DNA of 64,000 nt, taken from positions 271,001-335,000 of the forward strand of contig JALRMN010000025.1 in NCBI GenBank assembly GCA_024760905.1, read 5' to 3'. Of this stretch, positions 32,525 to 42,225 are shown one piece after another (the stretch's first letter is position 1; the number at the start of each line of letters is the position of its first letter). A model generated the notes under the pieces. The model was not told where the DNA came from. It did no database searches and worked only from the letters and a program-made list of their open reading frames with translations. Both the position numbers and the translations under genes were made by a program. Source of the DNA: Plotosus lineatus. Lineage: Eukaryota; Chordata; Actinopteri; Siluriformes; Plotosidae.

Positions 32525-33200
32525 GAACCCCCCCCACACTTTAAGGGGCACCACCTGGCGCCCGACCAGGCTTGTCTGGGAACTGGCGATAGAACTCTTC
32601 TAACAGGTCTGGGTCCAGGATTAGGGAGCGGGGAACCCATGACCGCTCTTCGGGACCATACCCCTCCCAGTCCACTAAATACTGGAAGCCTCGGCCCTGC
32701 TTGCGCACATCGAGCATCTTGTTGACCGTGTATGCGGGATGTCCGTCGATCAGTCGGGGAGGTCTAAGGGGTGGCGGAGTGGGCTTTCTACCACCGGCTT
32801 GATTAGGGAGAGATGAAACACTGGGTGCACCTTGAGTGAGGGTGGGAGTCTTAGTCGGACGGCGCTGTGGTTTATGATTTTTTCAATCGCGTAGGGCCCA
32901 ATGTATTGGGTAGATAGTTTCTTCAACTCAACTTGCAGGGGCAGGTCCCGGGAGGAGAGCCACACTTGATGTCCGACCTTGTAGACAGGTGCCGGGGTTC
33001 GGTGGCGATCGGCCATCCCCCGGTTTCAGGCCGTTGTTTGCTCCAGGGCAGCCGGTGCTTCCTTCCAGACCCGACGTGCTCTGTGGAATTGTGCCTGGAT
33101 AGATGGGACGGCCACCTCGACCTCCTGGCTGGGAAACAGGAGGGCCTGGAACCCATTGATCACCATGAAGGGGGACATCCCGGTGGCGGTGCAGATCGGC
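32525..33200 (-). pseudogene. Sushi-like element C: integrase C-terminal and chromodomain
   Basis: Minus strand 32750-33016 reads [20 protein letters not shown], then [11 protein letters not shown] and [12 protein letters not shown], the GPF/GPY-type integrase C-terminus. After about 32760 come [20 protein letters not shown] and [20 protein letters not shown], a chromodomain with the conserved Y-L-V-x-W-x-G-Y pattern. This makes it a chromovirus. A frame break occurs near 32750. Confidence 0.85.
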
Positions 33201-33203
33201 GAA

Positions 33204-33755
33204 TTATGTGCATATTCTACCCATGGGAGGTGTGTGGCCCAGGAGGCGATGCAGCGTAGGGAGGATTTGAGGCTTTGGTTCATGCGTTCCGCCTGCCCGT
33301 TCAACTGGGGGTGGTAATCCGAGGTCAGACTGCAGGAGACTCCCAAAGTGTCGCGGAACGCCTTCCAGACTCTGGATGCAAATTGGGGGCCCCGGTCTGA
33401 CACGATGTCTTGGGGAATTCCATGGAGACAGAAGATGTGTTGGATCAGGAGACCCGCTGTTTCCATTGCCGAGTTTGGGTAAGGCAATGAAATGGACCGC
33501 TTTGGAGAACCGGTCCACTACTGTCAGGATGACGTTGTTGCCCTCAGACGATGGTAACCCGGTGATGTAATCCACTGCTATGTGTGACCAGGGGCGATGG
33601 GTAATGGGTAAGGGCTGGAGGAGACCCATGGGCGCATGATGGGTGGAGTCGTGTCGTCCCAACAGGGCTCCCTGGTTGGACAAGGCTTGCTGGAGCTGAG
33701 CGGTCTCCGCTGGTTCCATGTTCAGGTTAGAAGATTCTGTCATACTGGGTCTCAA
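33204..33755 (-). pseudogene. Sushi-like element C: Gag start fused to integrase core
   Basis: One open 183-residue minus-strand frame begins in the leader and includes [17 protein letters not shown]. After [16 protein letters not shown] it passes directly into integrase ([38 protein letters not shown]). Everything between the Gag N-terminus and the integrase core (capsid, protease, RT, RNase H) is missing. A parallel frame at 33026-33487 carries the rest of the integrase core ([20 protein letters not shown]). The 5' LTR is absent beyond 33745. The fusion is a deletion product; a protein role is not implied. Confidence 0.8.
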
Positions 33756-33759
33756 ACTG

Positions 33760-33909
33760 AAAACTAAAAACTGAATCCATTCGATAGCTCATGGCTATCT
33801 CAGCATGATGCTTTAAAAAATGTAGAGGAGTTTTTCTTTATTTTTTTAAGCAGATTTGAAGCACATTAAAACCATTCATCAATCTTAAAGTTTCAATAAC
33901 CATAGTTGG

Positions 33910-33944
<35 letters not shown>

Positions 33945-33970
33945 CTGATGAATAGTAATATAGTATTAGA
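33760..33970. other. Spacer with (GATT)n
   Basis: Includes GATT repeats at 33918-33943. Nothing else was seen. Confidence 0.5.
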
Positions 33971-33971
33971 T

Positions 33972-34200
33972 GTACAGACAGTCATCGACTTCTGACCGCT
34001 TTTGGTTCCGGCAGACCGGTCGTAAATCGATCTGGTCGTATATCAACTTTCCATCCAAATACACTCACGCCAAACAAAAACAGATGAATAAATCTCTCGC
34101 ATTTAAATCTATACATCTATCTTCAATTCCACGTCACTATGACATGCAGCGGAGAGCCAATCCTTTCTGTACTCCACTGTGTGGGTGGGTCCGATAGATT
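33972..34200 (+). mobile_element. Mariner/Tigger-type DNA transposon terminal fragment
   Basis: Starts TACAGACAGTCATCGACTTC and continues with GACCGGTCGTAAATCGATCT, typical of TA-inserted element termini with internal CGAnTT words. The opposite end was not found before the (AC)n at 34432. Confidence 0.4.
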
Positions 34201-34428
34201 CAAACTCCAAGCCACAGACTGTGTGTGTTGTTTGAGTAAAGAGATAAATTTCCCTCGTTTTGATCAGCTCATTTGCACGAAGCCAAGCACAGCTGGCAAG
34301 CAAACACAAATGGACTGACATGGAAGAACTTCAACCCGCACACCAGCTGATTGCCAAAACTTGGGACCCACTTCCTGTCATAAACACTACAGCGTGTGAG
34401 TCCAATAAAATTAGAGGTCCAAGGTATC

Positions 34429-34431
<3 letters not shown>

Positions 34432-34501
<70 letters not shown>
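34432..34501. repeat. (AC)n microsatellite
   Basis: About 35 uninterrupted AC units. Confidence 0.95.
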
Positions 34502-34505
<4 letters not shown>

Positions 34506-34854
34506 CTTTATACATGATGTTTGCAACATAGATATATTGCTATAAACAGTTTATATGCTGTAATATAAAACATGAAAAATGACCAAATTTGATCATATGA
34601 ACTTAACAGAAGTTGAGAAAAGCATGTTTCTATAAAAAAATATCAATTATTGTTAAATTACATTTAACTAGGCACTGTGTATGTTGTAAATAATAATTAC
34701 TGATAGAAGTGGTTGGATTTTTATTGCAATTTTCCTTAGATGTATGAGGCTCATTTTCAGCAACATCATATTTGTGTTTCAATGTCATTGTGTACAGGAA
34801 CTAATCCAAGTTTGTCGTATTAAAATTAAGAGTTGAAAACTGTTATTCTCTCCG
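34502..34854. other. Unannotated AT-rich interval
   Basis: No feature could be supported. Confidence 0.5.
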
Positions 34855-35122
34855 AGTGCACTAACTGGGTTATCAAAGGCCAGCCATGTCTCGCACTGTC
34901 TGCAGTGAGACGTTCATGCAAAAGAATCATTGTTGACTTTTTCTCGTAAAGAGGAGCTGCATAGCCATCAGCATGTTTCTGCCCTGCGATGGCCTGGCAA
35001 GTTGTCCAAGGTGTACTCTGCCTTCAACCATAGTCGGCTGACACAGGCTTCCAGCCTCTTCACGACCCTATTTAGGATTAGGCGATTCAGAAAATGAATG
35101 AATGAATGAATGAATGAATATT
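34855..35122 (+). mobile_element. SINE S1 with L2-type tail and (ATGA)n
   Basis: Head truncated. The body begins ACTAACTGGGTTATCAAAGG and CTCGCACTGTCTGCAGTGAG. The tail is CCCTGCGATGGCCTGGCAAG, CTTCCAGCCTCTTCACGACC and GATTCAGAAAATGAATGAAT. The tail is L2/V-SINE type and differs completely from that of the RTE-tailed copies. Confidence 0.85.
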
Positions 35123-35827
35123 ATCTAGCATAAAGTTACTTTGCATAAAACACGTGTACGTTAAAGCAGCAGCATCATATTTTTATCTCATTTTGATGAT
35201 GCCATAGATGATGTAATGTAATATTGACATTATGGCCGCCACTCCAAAGTTTTGATGTCTGAGAGTATTATGCTTCTGAGATAAGATTTCTTTAATGGAA
35301 ACCATGATCATCACAGGGTTCTCTTGTGTACATGCACATACAGACAGGTGGAGATGATGCTTTTTATAAAGAAAAAAATTAATTTCTCTGGTAGGAAAAG
35401 TCATAGGACAACAAAACCAACTTGGACACATTGTTCCGTGGAGAAATTAAGAGTGTTTCGTTTGTCTGGACCTTCTCAGTCATGTCATTAACTGAGAGAG
35501 AGAAATGTTCGTGACACAAAATCAAATCAATGCAACATAAATTTGTCCCTGATAATTTGCTCATATTATGAGGATTATATGTAAACTGTGGTGTCTGAGC
35601 TTTGATAAAACAGAGAAGTCTGTTGATTCCACCCTGAACTGTAGCTGTCTACTTTTTATTCTTTAAATTTCACATGGTGTAAAGAAACTGCTTTGTAAAA
35701 TAAAGATATTTAAAGTATGCTGGTGTTTTTTTACCATGTTTGACTTCATAAAGGACAATAAAATGCTGTAATCTAGCCAAGGTCACATCATCTAAACAGC
35801 AGATCACCCACAGTACTTTTACCACTA

Positions 35828-35863
<36 letters not shown>

Positions 35864-35864
35864 C
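35828..35864. repeat. (AAC)n microsatellite
   Basis: About 12 AAC units. Confidence 0.9.
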
Positions 35865-36007
35865 CATTACTACTACTGCAAAATTAACAACAACAACATC
35901 ACTCCATTAAAAATAAATAAAGGATGAGTATCAAACCAATTTGAATTTTTTAATCAACAGAATTATTGAAAATGTGATTGTCAGTAATTAAGATTACAGC
36001 GACTCAC

Positions 36008-36050
36008 CCATGACATAGAGAAACACTGAGAAAGATTTAAACTGAACCAT
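36008..36050 (-). CDS. Ig receptor signal-peptide exon (orphan), minus strand
   Basis: ATG at 36050-36048; 43 nt encode MVQFKSFSVFLYVMG up to a strong donor ATGG|GTGAGT in phase 1. Hydrophobic core FSVFLYVM fits a signal peptide. The phase matches the phase-1 V exons of this family. The sister exon is at 41592-41634. No V exon was recognised downstream on the minus strand down to 34.5 kb, so the gene is either split by repeats or dead. Confidence 0.7.
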
Positions 36051-36165
36051 TGTGTATCAGTTGAAAGACAAAGAAGAAACTATCTTGGGTAAATCGTACA
36101 TGGCTCTATCTGACTGCATCACTTACACCCATAAACCCTCAAAAAAGAACTAAACACACAAAATA
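36051..36165 (-). promoter_or_regulatory. Leader-exon upstream region lacking the TATA box
   Basis: Homologous to 41470-41591: shared words TTTATGGGTGTAAGTGRTGC, CGATTTACCCAA and TCAACTGATACACAATG. The roughly 27-bp segment holding TATAAATA in the plus-strand paralogue is absent here (GCAGTC joined to AGATAGAGCC). Core promoter loss is predicted. Confidence 0.6.
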
Positions 36166-36206
36166 ACATTTCTCACATACAAACTACTTATTATACTAAC
36201 TTACTA

Positions 36207-36210
36207 ACTA

Positions 36211-36267
<57 letters not shown>
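36207..36267. repeat. (ATT)n microsatellite
   Basis: About 20 ATT units. Confidence 0.95.
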
Positions 36268-36269
<2 letters not shown>

Positions 36270-36347
36270 AGTCGGACATTATTACAGTTTGTGTGTCATT
36301 CCAACTATATTTTATGGCTCAGACATGGTCAACACATGCGTGCACAT

Positions 36348-36421
<74 letters not shown>
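36348..36421. repeat. (AC)n microsatellite
   Basis: About 36 AC units. Confidence 0.95.
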
Positions 36422-36424
<3 letters not shown>

Positions 36425-36519
36425 TGATTCCCGGCGAAAGTGATTCCCGGTGCTATGGTCATTGTAAGATTATAACTCTGCTAAGAAGACATGGTCAACA
36501 TGAAGTAAGTACCTTGAAA

Positions 36520-36670
36520 GCTATGCTTTTATAATTTTTAAAGGGTAGTCTTGGGAGCCTTGGAACAAATCTCGCATTTTACATGTAAAATGTACCTCTA
36601 CTTACGAAAACTCCAGGTTCCAAAAAAAAGTGCTGGAACAGAATAATTTCATAAGAAGAGGGCCAACTGT
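36520..36670 (+). mobile_element. Tigger-like right terminus
   Basis: Contains TTTTATAATTTTTAAAGGGT, ACTTACGAAAACTCCAGG and ends ATTTCATAAGAAGAGGGCCA then ACTGTA. This end is the counterpart of the terminus at 18522 and of the interior of the element at 1771-2500. Confidence 0.65.
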
Positions 36671-36677
36671 ATTATTA

Positions 36678-36742
<65 letters not shown>
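36671..36742. repeat. (ATT)n microsatellite
   Basis: About 23 ATT units abutting the Tigger-like terminus. Confidence 0.95.
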
Positions 36743-36744
<2 letters not shown>

Positions 36745-36844
36745 GGGATGCATGTATTTTTATGATTAATTATTATATAATTTAAAAAGATATATTTTAC
36801 TTGAGATCCATTAGCATGCTTTCATAAAGTAGTTTATTACATGG

Positions 36845-38278
36845 TATAACAGGGTCATGCGGGTCCCAAGCATGGATAAATGCAGAGGCTTGCGACAGGA
36901 AGGGCATCCGGTGAAAAACTTTTGCCAGAATACAAAATGCAAACCGTAAAGAGAAATTTCATTACAGATCATTTGCGGCCCGGGTTAACAATGACCGCCA
37001 TCAGTACTCTTAACCAACAGGGTGCTGGTGGAAATTGGACTACTGTTGGTCAAAGAAGAAGAAGAGGTCGAAGAAGGAGCGGGGGAGGTGTGTCCATAGG
37101 CAGAGAGAGAAGAGGAAAAGTATGAGTTTAGGACTGAGAGTAGGGACTTTGAATGTTGCAACTATGACAGGAAAAGGTAGAGAGCTGGCTGACATGATGC
37201 AGACTAGGAAGGTGGACATACTGTGTGTCCAGGAGACCAGGTGGAAAGGTAGCAAGGCTAGATGCTTAGGAGATTGGTTTAATCTGTTTTTCATGGTGTG
37301 AATGTGAAGAGAAATAGAGTAGGAGTCACCTTGAAGGAGGGGTTGGTCAGGAATGTTCTAGAAGTGAAAAGAGTGTCAGACAGAGTGATTATTCTCAAGT
37401 TAGAAATTGAAGGTGTGAAGTTCAGTGTTGTTAGTGCTTATGACCTACAAGCAGGATGTGAGCTAGAAGAGGAGAAATTCTGGAGTGAGTTAGATGAAGT
37501 GATGCAGAGTAACCCAAGAGGTGAAAGAGTGGTCATTGGTGCAAAATTCAATGGACATGCTGGTGCAGGCAATGATGGGTAGGTTTGGTATCCAGGACAG
37601 GCGTGTACAGAATACATGTGTGTGAATGACAAGGACCCAAGAGGAACGGTGATGTTCCAGGGAGCAGAGATAAGGAAGGTGGAGGATTTTAAGTATTTAG
37701 GCTCAACAGTCCAGAGCAATGAAGAGTGTGGAAAACAGGTGAAGAAGCGCATGCAGGCCGGTTGGAATGGTTGGAGAAAATTATCCAGTGTGATGTGTGA
37801 TAGGAAGGTATCGGCAAGAACGAAAGGAAAAGTGTTAAGACGGTGGTGAGACCAGCAATGGTGTATGGTTTAGAAACAGTGGCCCTGGGGAAAAGACAGG
37901 AGGCTGAGCTGGAGGTAGCAGAGATGAAAATGTTGAGGTTCTCTTTGGGAGTAATGAGGATGGATAGGATCAGGATCATTCATCAGAGGGACAGCACATG
38001 TTCAAGGTTTTGAAGACAAAGTCAGAGAGGCTAGATTGAGATAGTTTGGACATGTACAGAAGAGGGATAGTGAGTATATTGGTAGTAGGATGCTGAGGTT
38101 GGATCTACCAGGCAGAAGGCCGAGAGGAAGACCAAAGAGAAGATTTATGGAAGTGGTGAAGGAGGACATGAAAGTAGTTGGAGTAAGAGTAGAAGATAAG
38201 GTGAGATGGAGGGGGATAGTTTGCTTTGGTGACCCCTGAAAGAAAGAAACAGCCAAAAGGAAAAGAAGAAGAAGAATG
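36845..38278 (+). mobile_element. LINE-A with large internal deletion (endonuclease joined to C-terminal domain)
   Basis: 5' leader (GACAGGAAGGGCATCCGGTG; GGTTAACAATGACCGCCATC) and endonuclease start MSLGLRVGTLNVATMTGKG, then CVQETRWKGSK and GERVVIGAKFNGHAG. At about 37590 it jumps from GRFGIQDR to EYMCVNDKDPRGTVMFQ in the C-terminal third, losing the linker and the whole RT core. It ends GGTGACCCCTGAAAGAAAG and AAAAGGAAAAGAAGAAGAA. Such a 5'+3' composite resembles the LINE-A-matching half of the SINE S1 family. Confidence 0.9.
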
Positions 38279-39500
38279 CCGTTGTGAAGTTTAATCCGTC
38301 TGCTCGAGCACGGAGGAGTCATTCAATATCATGGAGACATTTGAGCATTTCCCTGGATATTTCTCAGTGCCACTGTTTGACTGCATTTTTACAGAATGGC
38401 AGTCTCCGAGTGAATAAGTTATTGGTGTCTGCATATATAGACCCTTTTCAACCAATATAACATTGACGTGTACTGCTAGATGGTAAAGTGCTGAGAACAT
38501 ATCTACACCAACAAGGCCCTGGGTTTGAGTCCTTGTCTTGGAAAGGGATAAATAATAGTAAAATGATTATATAATAATAACTTTATTTATATTTTTCTTT
38601 GTTCACCTTGACACCCGACACTTTTGAAACATCGGCTTTCTCCTGAGGAGAAATAGAAATAGTTAATGTTGTGTTTTATTGCTGTGTTTAAGAATTATAC
38701 ACTGATGTGGAAGCCTTTCATGGAAGTGAGTTACATTTCTAATTTAATTCTTGAATCATTCAATGAAATCTTCAGCTGTGCAACAGCATTCGAAACACTG
38801 AACGTTTCTAGCACAACACGATCAATATCATAGGAGCTAAGGTTTCGTTGTTCAAAGGCTGGAACTGCTTCTAAAGGTGTATTTACAAAGTAGTTTTCTG
38901 AATGAAACATTTGGATAATGACCTAAAGGGATTTTTATTTTATAATTTTAATAAAGCTACAGAAAAATTGTCATTACTATTTCTTCTTGATTTTTCTTTC
39001 TTTTTTTTTTATAATTAAATGTCAAATATTTCTTTAAATATCTGTTTTTTAATATCTATATTTACATATATTTTTGAAGTTAATAATAAAATTATTTTAT
39101 ACCAGCTCAATGTTTCTGAATTGTACGTTTGTATTTAAGTCAGATGCAGCCATCAAACCACAAACATATACCCCGTGATGTTTCTGTTCATTTTCCAACC
39201 ACTGACACATGGTACATTTTCAGATGTGACACTGGTATCAGAACGGGAAACCTCACATCTCCGTGTCTGTTCTGTGGTTTCTGCACTTCTGATCATCTGA
39301 ACCTTTCACACACTCCCCACACATTCAGTTTGTAGCAGACAAGCACGAATGACTTTGTTCCTAATGATCTTGACATAATAAAGTTTAAATGATGGTTGCT
39401 GTGCAAAATTTATACAGAATTCACATATAATTTGAACAAATTATTAAAATGGTTCTATCTTGGCACACATTACAGTGAGATGTGGGTCATTTTGTTGAAT
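38279..39500. other. Intergenic interval, no exon recognised
   Basis: AT-rich. The stretch 39120-39400 has UTR-like composition but no Ig or membrane exon was found. AATAAAG words occur at 39377 and 39525. Confidence 0.5.
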
Positions 39501-39558
39501 TTGCTTGTCTCAATAAATGAAAATAAAGCTGTTTCTGGTTTGGAAAAAAAAAAAAAAA
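39400..39558 (+). other. Possible polyadenylation site or processed retrocopy end
   Basis: AATGAAAATAAAGCTGTTTC is followed 12 nt later by a run of 15 A residues at 39543-39557. A genomic A-run directly behind AATAAA suggests a reverse-transcribed 3' end. No TSD or parent gene was identified. Confidence 0.35.
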
Positions 39559-39639
39559 GCTTGATGGAATTGATCATCGGGTCACTTAAACTGCATATAA
39601 AGGTAAACCTGCAAAGTTTTGTGTGACTATCGTCAGTAG

Positions 39640-39705
39640 CAGTTGAAACTTAAGGGCCCAACAGTTTAAGAACAGAGCTTTAACCACGGCGCCACCACCA
39701 CACTT
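39640..39705 (-). mobile_element. tRNA-like SINE head remnant
   Basis: Reverse complement reads GTGGTGGTGGCGCCGTGGTT and AAAGCTCTG, like the head of V-SINE type elements. It is short and degraded. Confidence 0.4.
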
Positions 39706-39979
39706 TAGTATCATTGTTCGATTCTGTCTACACATCCTGGAGCAGAGAAAAATTTAATATCTTAAGTTACAATGTGATTGTTCTGTGTTCAGCTTGAAAA
39801 ATGAAAAATCAGGCTCAATGAAATTCTAATTGCTGTCCACAAGAAGAAGTTAATTCAATTCTTTTACTAATAGTGGAAGAGTTGAACTTTTAGAGCAAAC
39901 TGTCCACACCAACAACGCCAATAAAAGCAGGATGTTGAAAAGTTTGTGATCGGTACCTCCAGTGTAAAAAATTAAAAGA

Positions 39980-40330
39980 GCATGGTGACTCCCACTGTCT
40001 CTTCACAATGTGAGGAGTTGGGGTTTGGATCTGAACCAAGGGTATTTCTGTATAGAGTTTGCATGTTCACCCTTTGCTCAGTTGGGGTTCCTCCTGGTAC
40101 TCTGCTTCCTCTGGCAGCACATGCACATTGGGTCAAATGGCGACTCTGTGTCACCCAAAGTTGTGAATATGTGACTGATTGTCTGTGTCTGTGTTAGTGC
40201 TGTGATAGACTTGTGATCTGTTCAGGGTGTAAGCCCGCCTCTCACCTGAAATCAGCTGGGAGTGTTGGTAGCTTTCCCTGGAACTGTGATGGATAAGTAA
40301 TGTAGATAAGGGATGGAAGCATCTATATTA
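39980..40330 (+). mobile_element. Diverged V-SINE/L2-tailed SINE (family S2)
   Basis: Words AGAGTTTGCATGTTCACCCT, GGGGTTCCTCCTGGTACTCT, GTGCTGTGATAGACTTGTGA and CAGGGTGTAAGCCCGCCTCT follow the order of the better copy at 43370. Ends are not defined by a TSD. Confidence 0.65.
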
Positions 40331-40512
40331 AAATATGGTGAGGAAGCTGCTGGTGTAAGATACCAAATTAAACTTTGATATGAAATCATTACTATTAATA
40401 AATATAAAACTGCACCGATCACCAAAATATACTGTGTCGAACACACCATTTACAAATAAGAATGAAATAAACTACTTTATTAAAATATATATTATTGTGT
40501 GTGTGTGTGTGT

Positions 40513-40626
40513 CCCTTGCTAAAAGGGTTGTGACAGGAAGGGCATCTGCCAAATCAAACGTGCGAATCAGATGATTCGCTGTGGCGACTCCTGAGTAAAA
40601 GGGAAAAAGCCGAAAGGAAGACAGAC
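40513..40626 (+). mobile_element. SINE S1, 5'-truncated, inserted in (GT)n upstream of the gene 2 V exon
   Basis: Starts CCCTTGCTAAAAGGGTTGTG and ends GATTCGCTGTGGCGACTCCT, AAGCCGAAAGGAAGACAGAC. ATTATTGTGTGTGTGTG occurs on both sides (from 40491 and from 40627), so it inserted into the start of the microsatellite and duplicated it. Confidence 0.88.
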
Positions 40627-40629
40627 ATT

Positions 40630-40630
<1 letters not shown>

Positions 40631-40706
<76 letters not shown>
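40631..40706. repeat. (GT)n microsatellite forming the intron end of gene 2
   Basis: About 37 GT units ending GTGTTGCAG at the V-exon acceptor. It replaces the usual pyrimidine-rich tract. Confidence 0.95.
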
Positions 40707-40707
<1 letters not shown>

Positions 40708-40711
40708 GCAG

Positions 40712-41059
40712 GTTTACTCTCAGAGACTCTGAGCTCTTTAACTTTAGAGGCAGGAGTTGGAGATGAAGTCAGTATTTGGTGCCACCATGATCTGACTCTT
40801 ACAGGTTCCACCTTCTGGTATAAACACACATGTGGTTCAGTTCCTCTTCTTCTTGGGTGTAAAAAGTTTCAGACATCAGCTCCATCAGAACCCTGTTACT
40901 TATTTACTGAGAGTGAGAGAATAGTGATGTCTGTTCAGGACAAGAACTCGACTCTCACCATCACTGCAGTAAATGTCTCTGATACTGGACTCTATTACTG
41001 CAGCTCCAAACCCAGAGATAAAATGATCTTCAGTAACTCGACGTATTTACAAGTGAAAG
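40712..41059 (+). CDS. Gene 2 V-set Ig exon, intact
   Basis: 348 nt, phase 1-1, fully open. Features in order are: LLSETLSSLTLEAGVGDEVS; B-strand SIWCHHD; C-strand STFWYKH; extra cysteines in HTCGS, LLGCKK and SEPCYL; N-glycosylation sites NST and NVS; E-strand STLTITAV; and F-strand DTGLYYCSS. A short tail TYLQVKG has no J-type FGxG motif, so this is a non-rearranging V-type domain. About 90% of positions match the gene 1 V exon by eye. Confidence 0.85.
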
Positions 41060-41329
41060 GTAAATGTATATACAAAAGTGTTGCAGGAAAAGTTGAGTGA
41101 GATGACTGAAATTGTACTTTTTTTTAGAGGAAATTAAATCACTTTCTGAGAATAAAGCGACAGGTCTGTGATTATTTTCTCATAAACACTTCTGTATATA
41201 TTTTAATTAAAATATGATGCAGGTTTAATGATTAAAATATATTTTTTTATATTTTTCTCAGTCTCTTCTGCTGTGTTAGTCAACAAAGAAAGCAGTAAAA
41301 GGAAACTGTCCTTAGTGTTAATATACTGA
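40712..41329 (+). CDS. Ig-superfamily receptor gene 2, V + stalk + truncated terminal exon
   Basis: Exons 40712-41059 (V, phase 1-1), 41128-41163 (stalk EEIKSLSENKAT, phase 1-1), and 41262-41329 (VSSAVLVNKESSKRKLSLVL then IY and TGA). The last exon aligns with both ends of the gene 1 transmembrane exon, but the hydrophobic middle (about 60 nt) and the donor are missing. The product would be a secreted or dead V-domain protein. The leader exon was not found upstream: a SINE and (GT)n precede the V exon. The leader at 41592 lies downstream and belongs to another copy. Family: teleost NITR/CD300-like V-type receptors, ligand unknown. Confidence 0.7.
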
Positions 41330-41336
41330 AACACAT

Positions 41337-41339
<3 letters not shown>

Positions 41340-41404
<65 letters not shown>
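41340..41404. repeat. (AG)n microsatellite
   Basis: About 32 AG units immediately after the gene 2 stop codon. Confidence 0.95.
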
Positions 41405-41408
<4 letters not shown>

Positions 41409-41505
41409 CTGAAGTGTATTGTTGAAGTAAAAAAAAGCTGAAATATTATTTTGTGTGTTTAGTTGTTCTTTTCCGGGGGTTTATGGGTGTAAGTGGTGCA
41501 GTCTG

Positions 41506-41513
41506 TATAAATA
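41506..41513 (+). promoter_or_regulatory. TATA box of the plus-strand Ig leader exon
   Basis: TATAAATA, 86 bp before the ATG at 41592. The same region in the inverted copy (36.1 kb) has lost this segment. Confidence 0.6.
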
Positions 41514-41591
41514 ACCCCACCCCTACACACAGATAAAGCCGTGTACGATTTACCCAACACAGTTTACTCTTTGTCTCTCAACTGATACACA

Positions 41592-41634
41592 ATGATTCAG
41601 TTTAATTCTTTCTCTGTGTTTCTCTGTGTCATGG
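41592..41634 (+). CDS. Ig receptor signal-peptide exon (orphan), plus strand
   Basis: ATG 41592-41594, 43 nt encode MIQFNSFSVFLCVMG up to the donor CATGG|GTGAGT, phase 1. It matches 36008-36050 except for four residues and has a TATA box upstream. The V exon it should join was not recognised in 41.6-43.3 kb; it may have been lost or may be too diverged to see. Confidence 0.72.
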
Positions 41635-42104
41635 GTGAGTCGCCATAATCTTAATTACTGATAAATACATTTTCATTAATTATGCAGATTAAAAAAAGAA
41701 AACGTTGGGTCAACAATAGAATGAAAGCAATGTTTAGCATTCAGGCTTTTGCAATATGAGACCTTATACATTTACATCATTTTGATATTATAAATCTATT
41801 CGCCTTTGGCATAAAGTTTGATACAAAATCCTTCATTTATTTTTTATGAAATGTTAATAGTGTTTTTCTTGTAGTATTAGCAGTAGTAGTAATAGTAGCT
41901 GTTGTTGTTGACTCAGTTGTTTAGAGTCTCTGACCTCCAGAATAATTTAAACGTTAATATAGATTATCGCGCTGCATTGTCCATAAATATATTTTCTTGC
42001 CACAAAACATGTCTGTTCTGGGTTTTGATTTTCTTTCTGAATGTCAAGCAGAGTAAACAGAGCAAAGTAAATTCCAGATAATCGAGTGTGAGATTTTCTT
42101 TTGG
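41635..42104. other. Intron-like AT-rich sequence
   Basis: Homology with the inverted copy fades after about 41700. No exon was recognised. Confidence 0.5.
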
Positions 42105-42225
42105 CTTTTTTCCCTTTTTTCAGGGGTCACCACAGCGAATGATTCACACATTTGATTTGGCATAGGTTTTTACATCGGATGCTCTTCCTGACACAACCCT
42201 TTAGCAAGGGACAGAGACACGCTGA
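42105..42225 (-). mobile_element. SINE S1, 5'-truncated, RTE-type tail
   Basis: Minus strand: CCCTTGCTAAAGGGTTGTGT, CAGGAAGAGCATCCGATGT, CATTCGCTGTGGTGACCCCT and GCCAAAAGAAAAT. The TSD was not resolved. Confidence 0.85.

Larger units (their letters stand above)
35180..36200 (-). repeat. Inverted-duplication arm 1 (Ig leader exon side)
   Basis: Reverse complement of parts of this arm matches the plus strand of 41440-43230. Matching parts are the promoter/leader segment (35940-36200 versus 41440-41700) and a downstream segment (35190-35590 versus 42760-43170). Examples of shared words are CATTAAAGAAATCTTCTCTC/CATTAAAGAAATCTTATCTC and CTCAGACATCAAAA/TTCAGACATCAAAA. Divergence is substantial, about a quarter of positions by eye. 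The middle is interrupted by unrelated sequence, so the duplication is old. Confidence 0.7.

Noticed and set aside
32178..33755. Intact retroelement able to move
   Set aside because: The copy lacks RT, RNase H, protease and the 5' LTR, so it cannot be autonomous.
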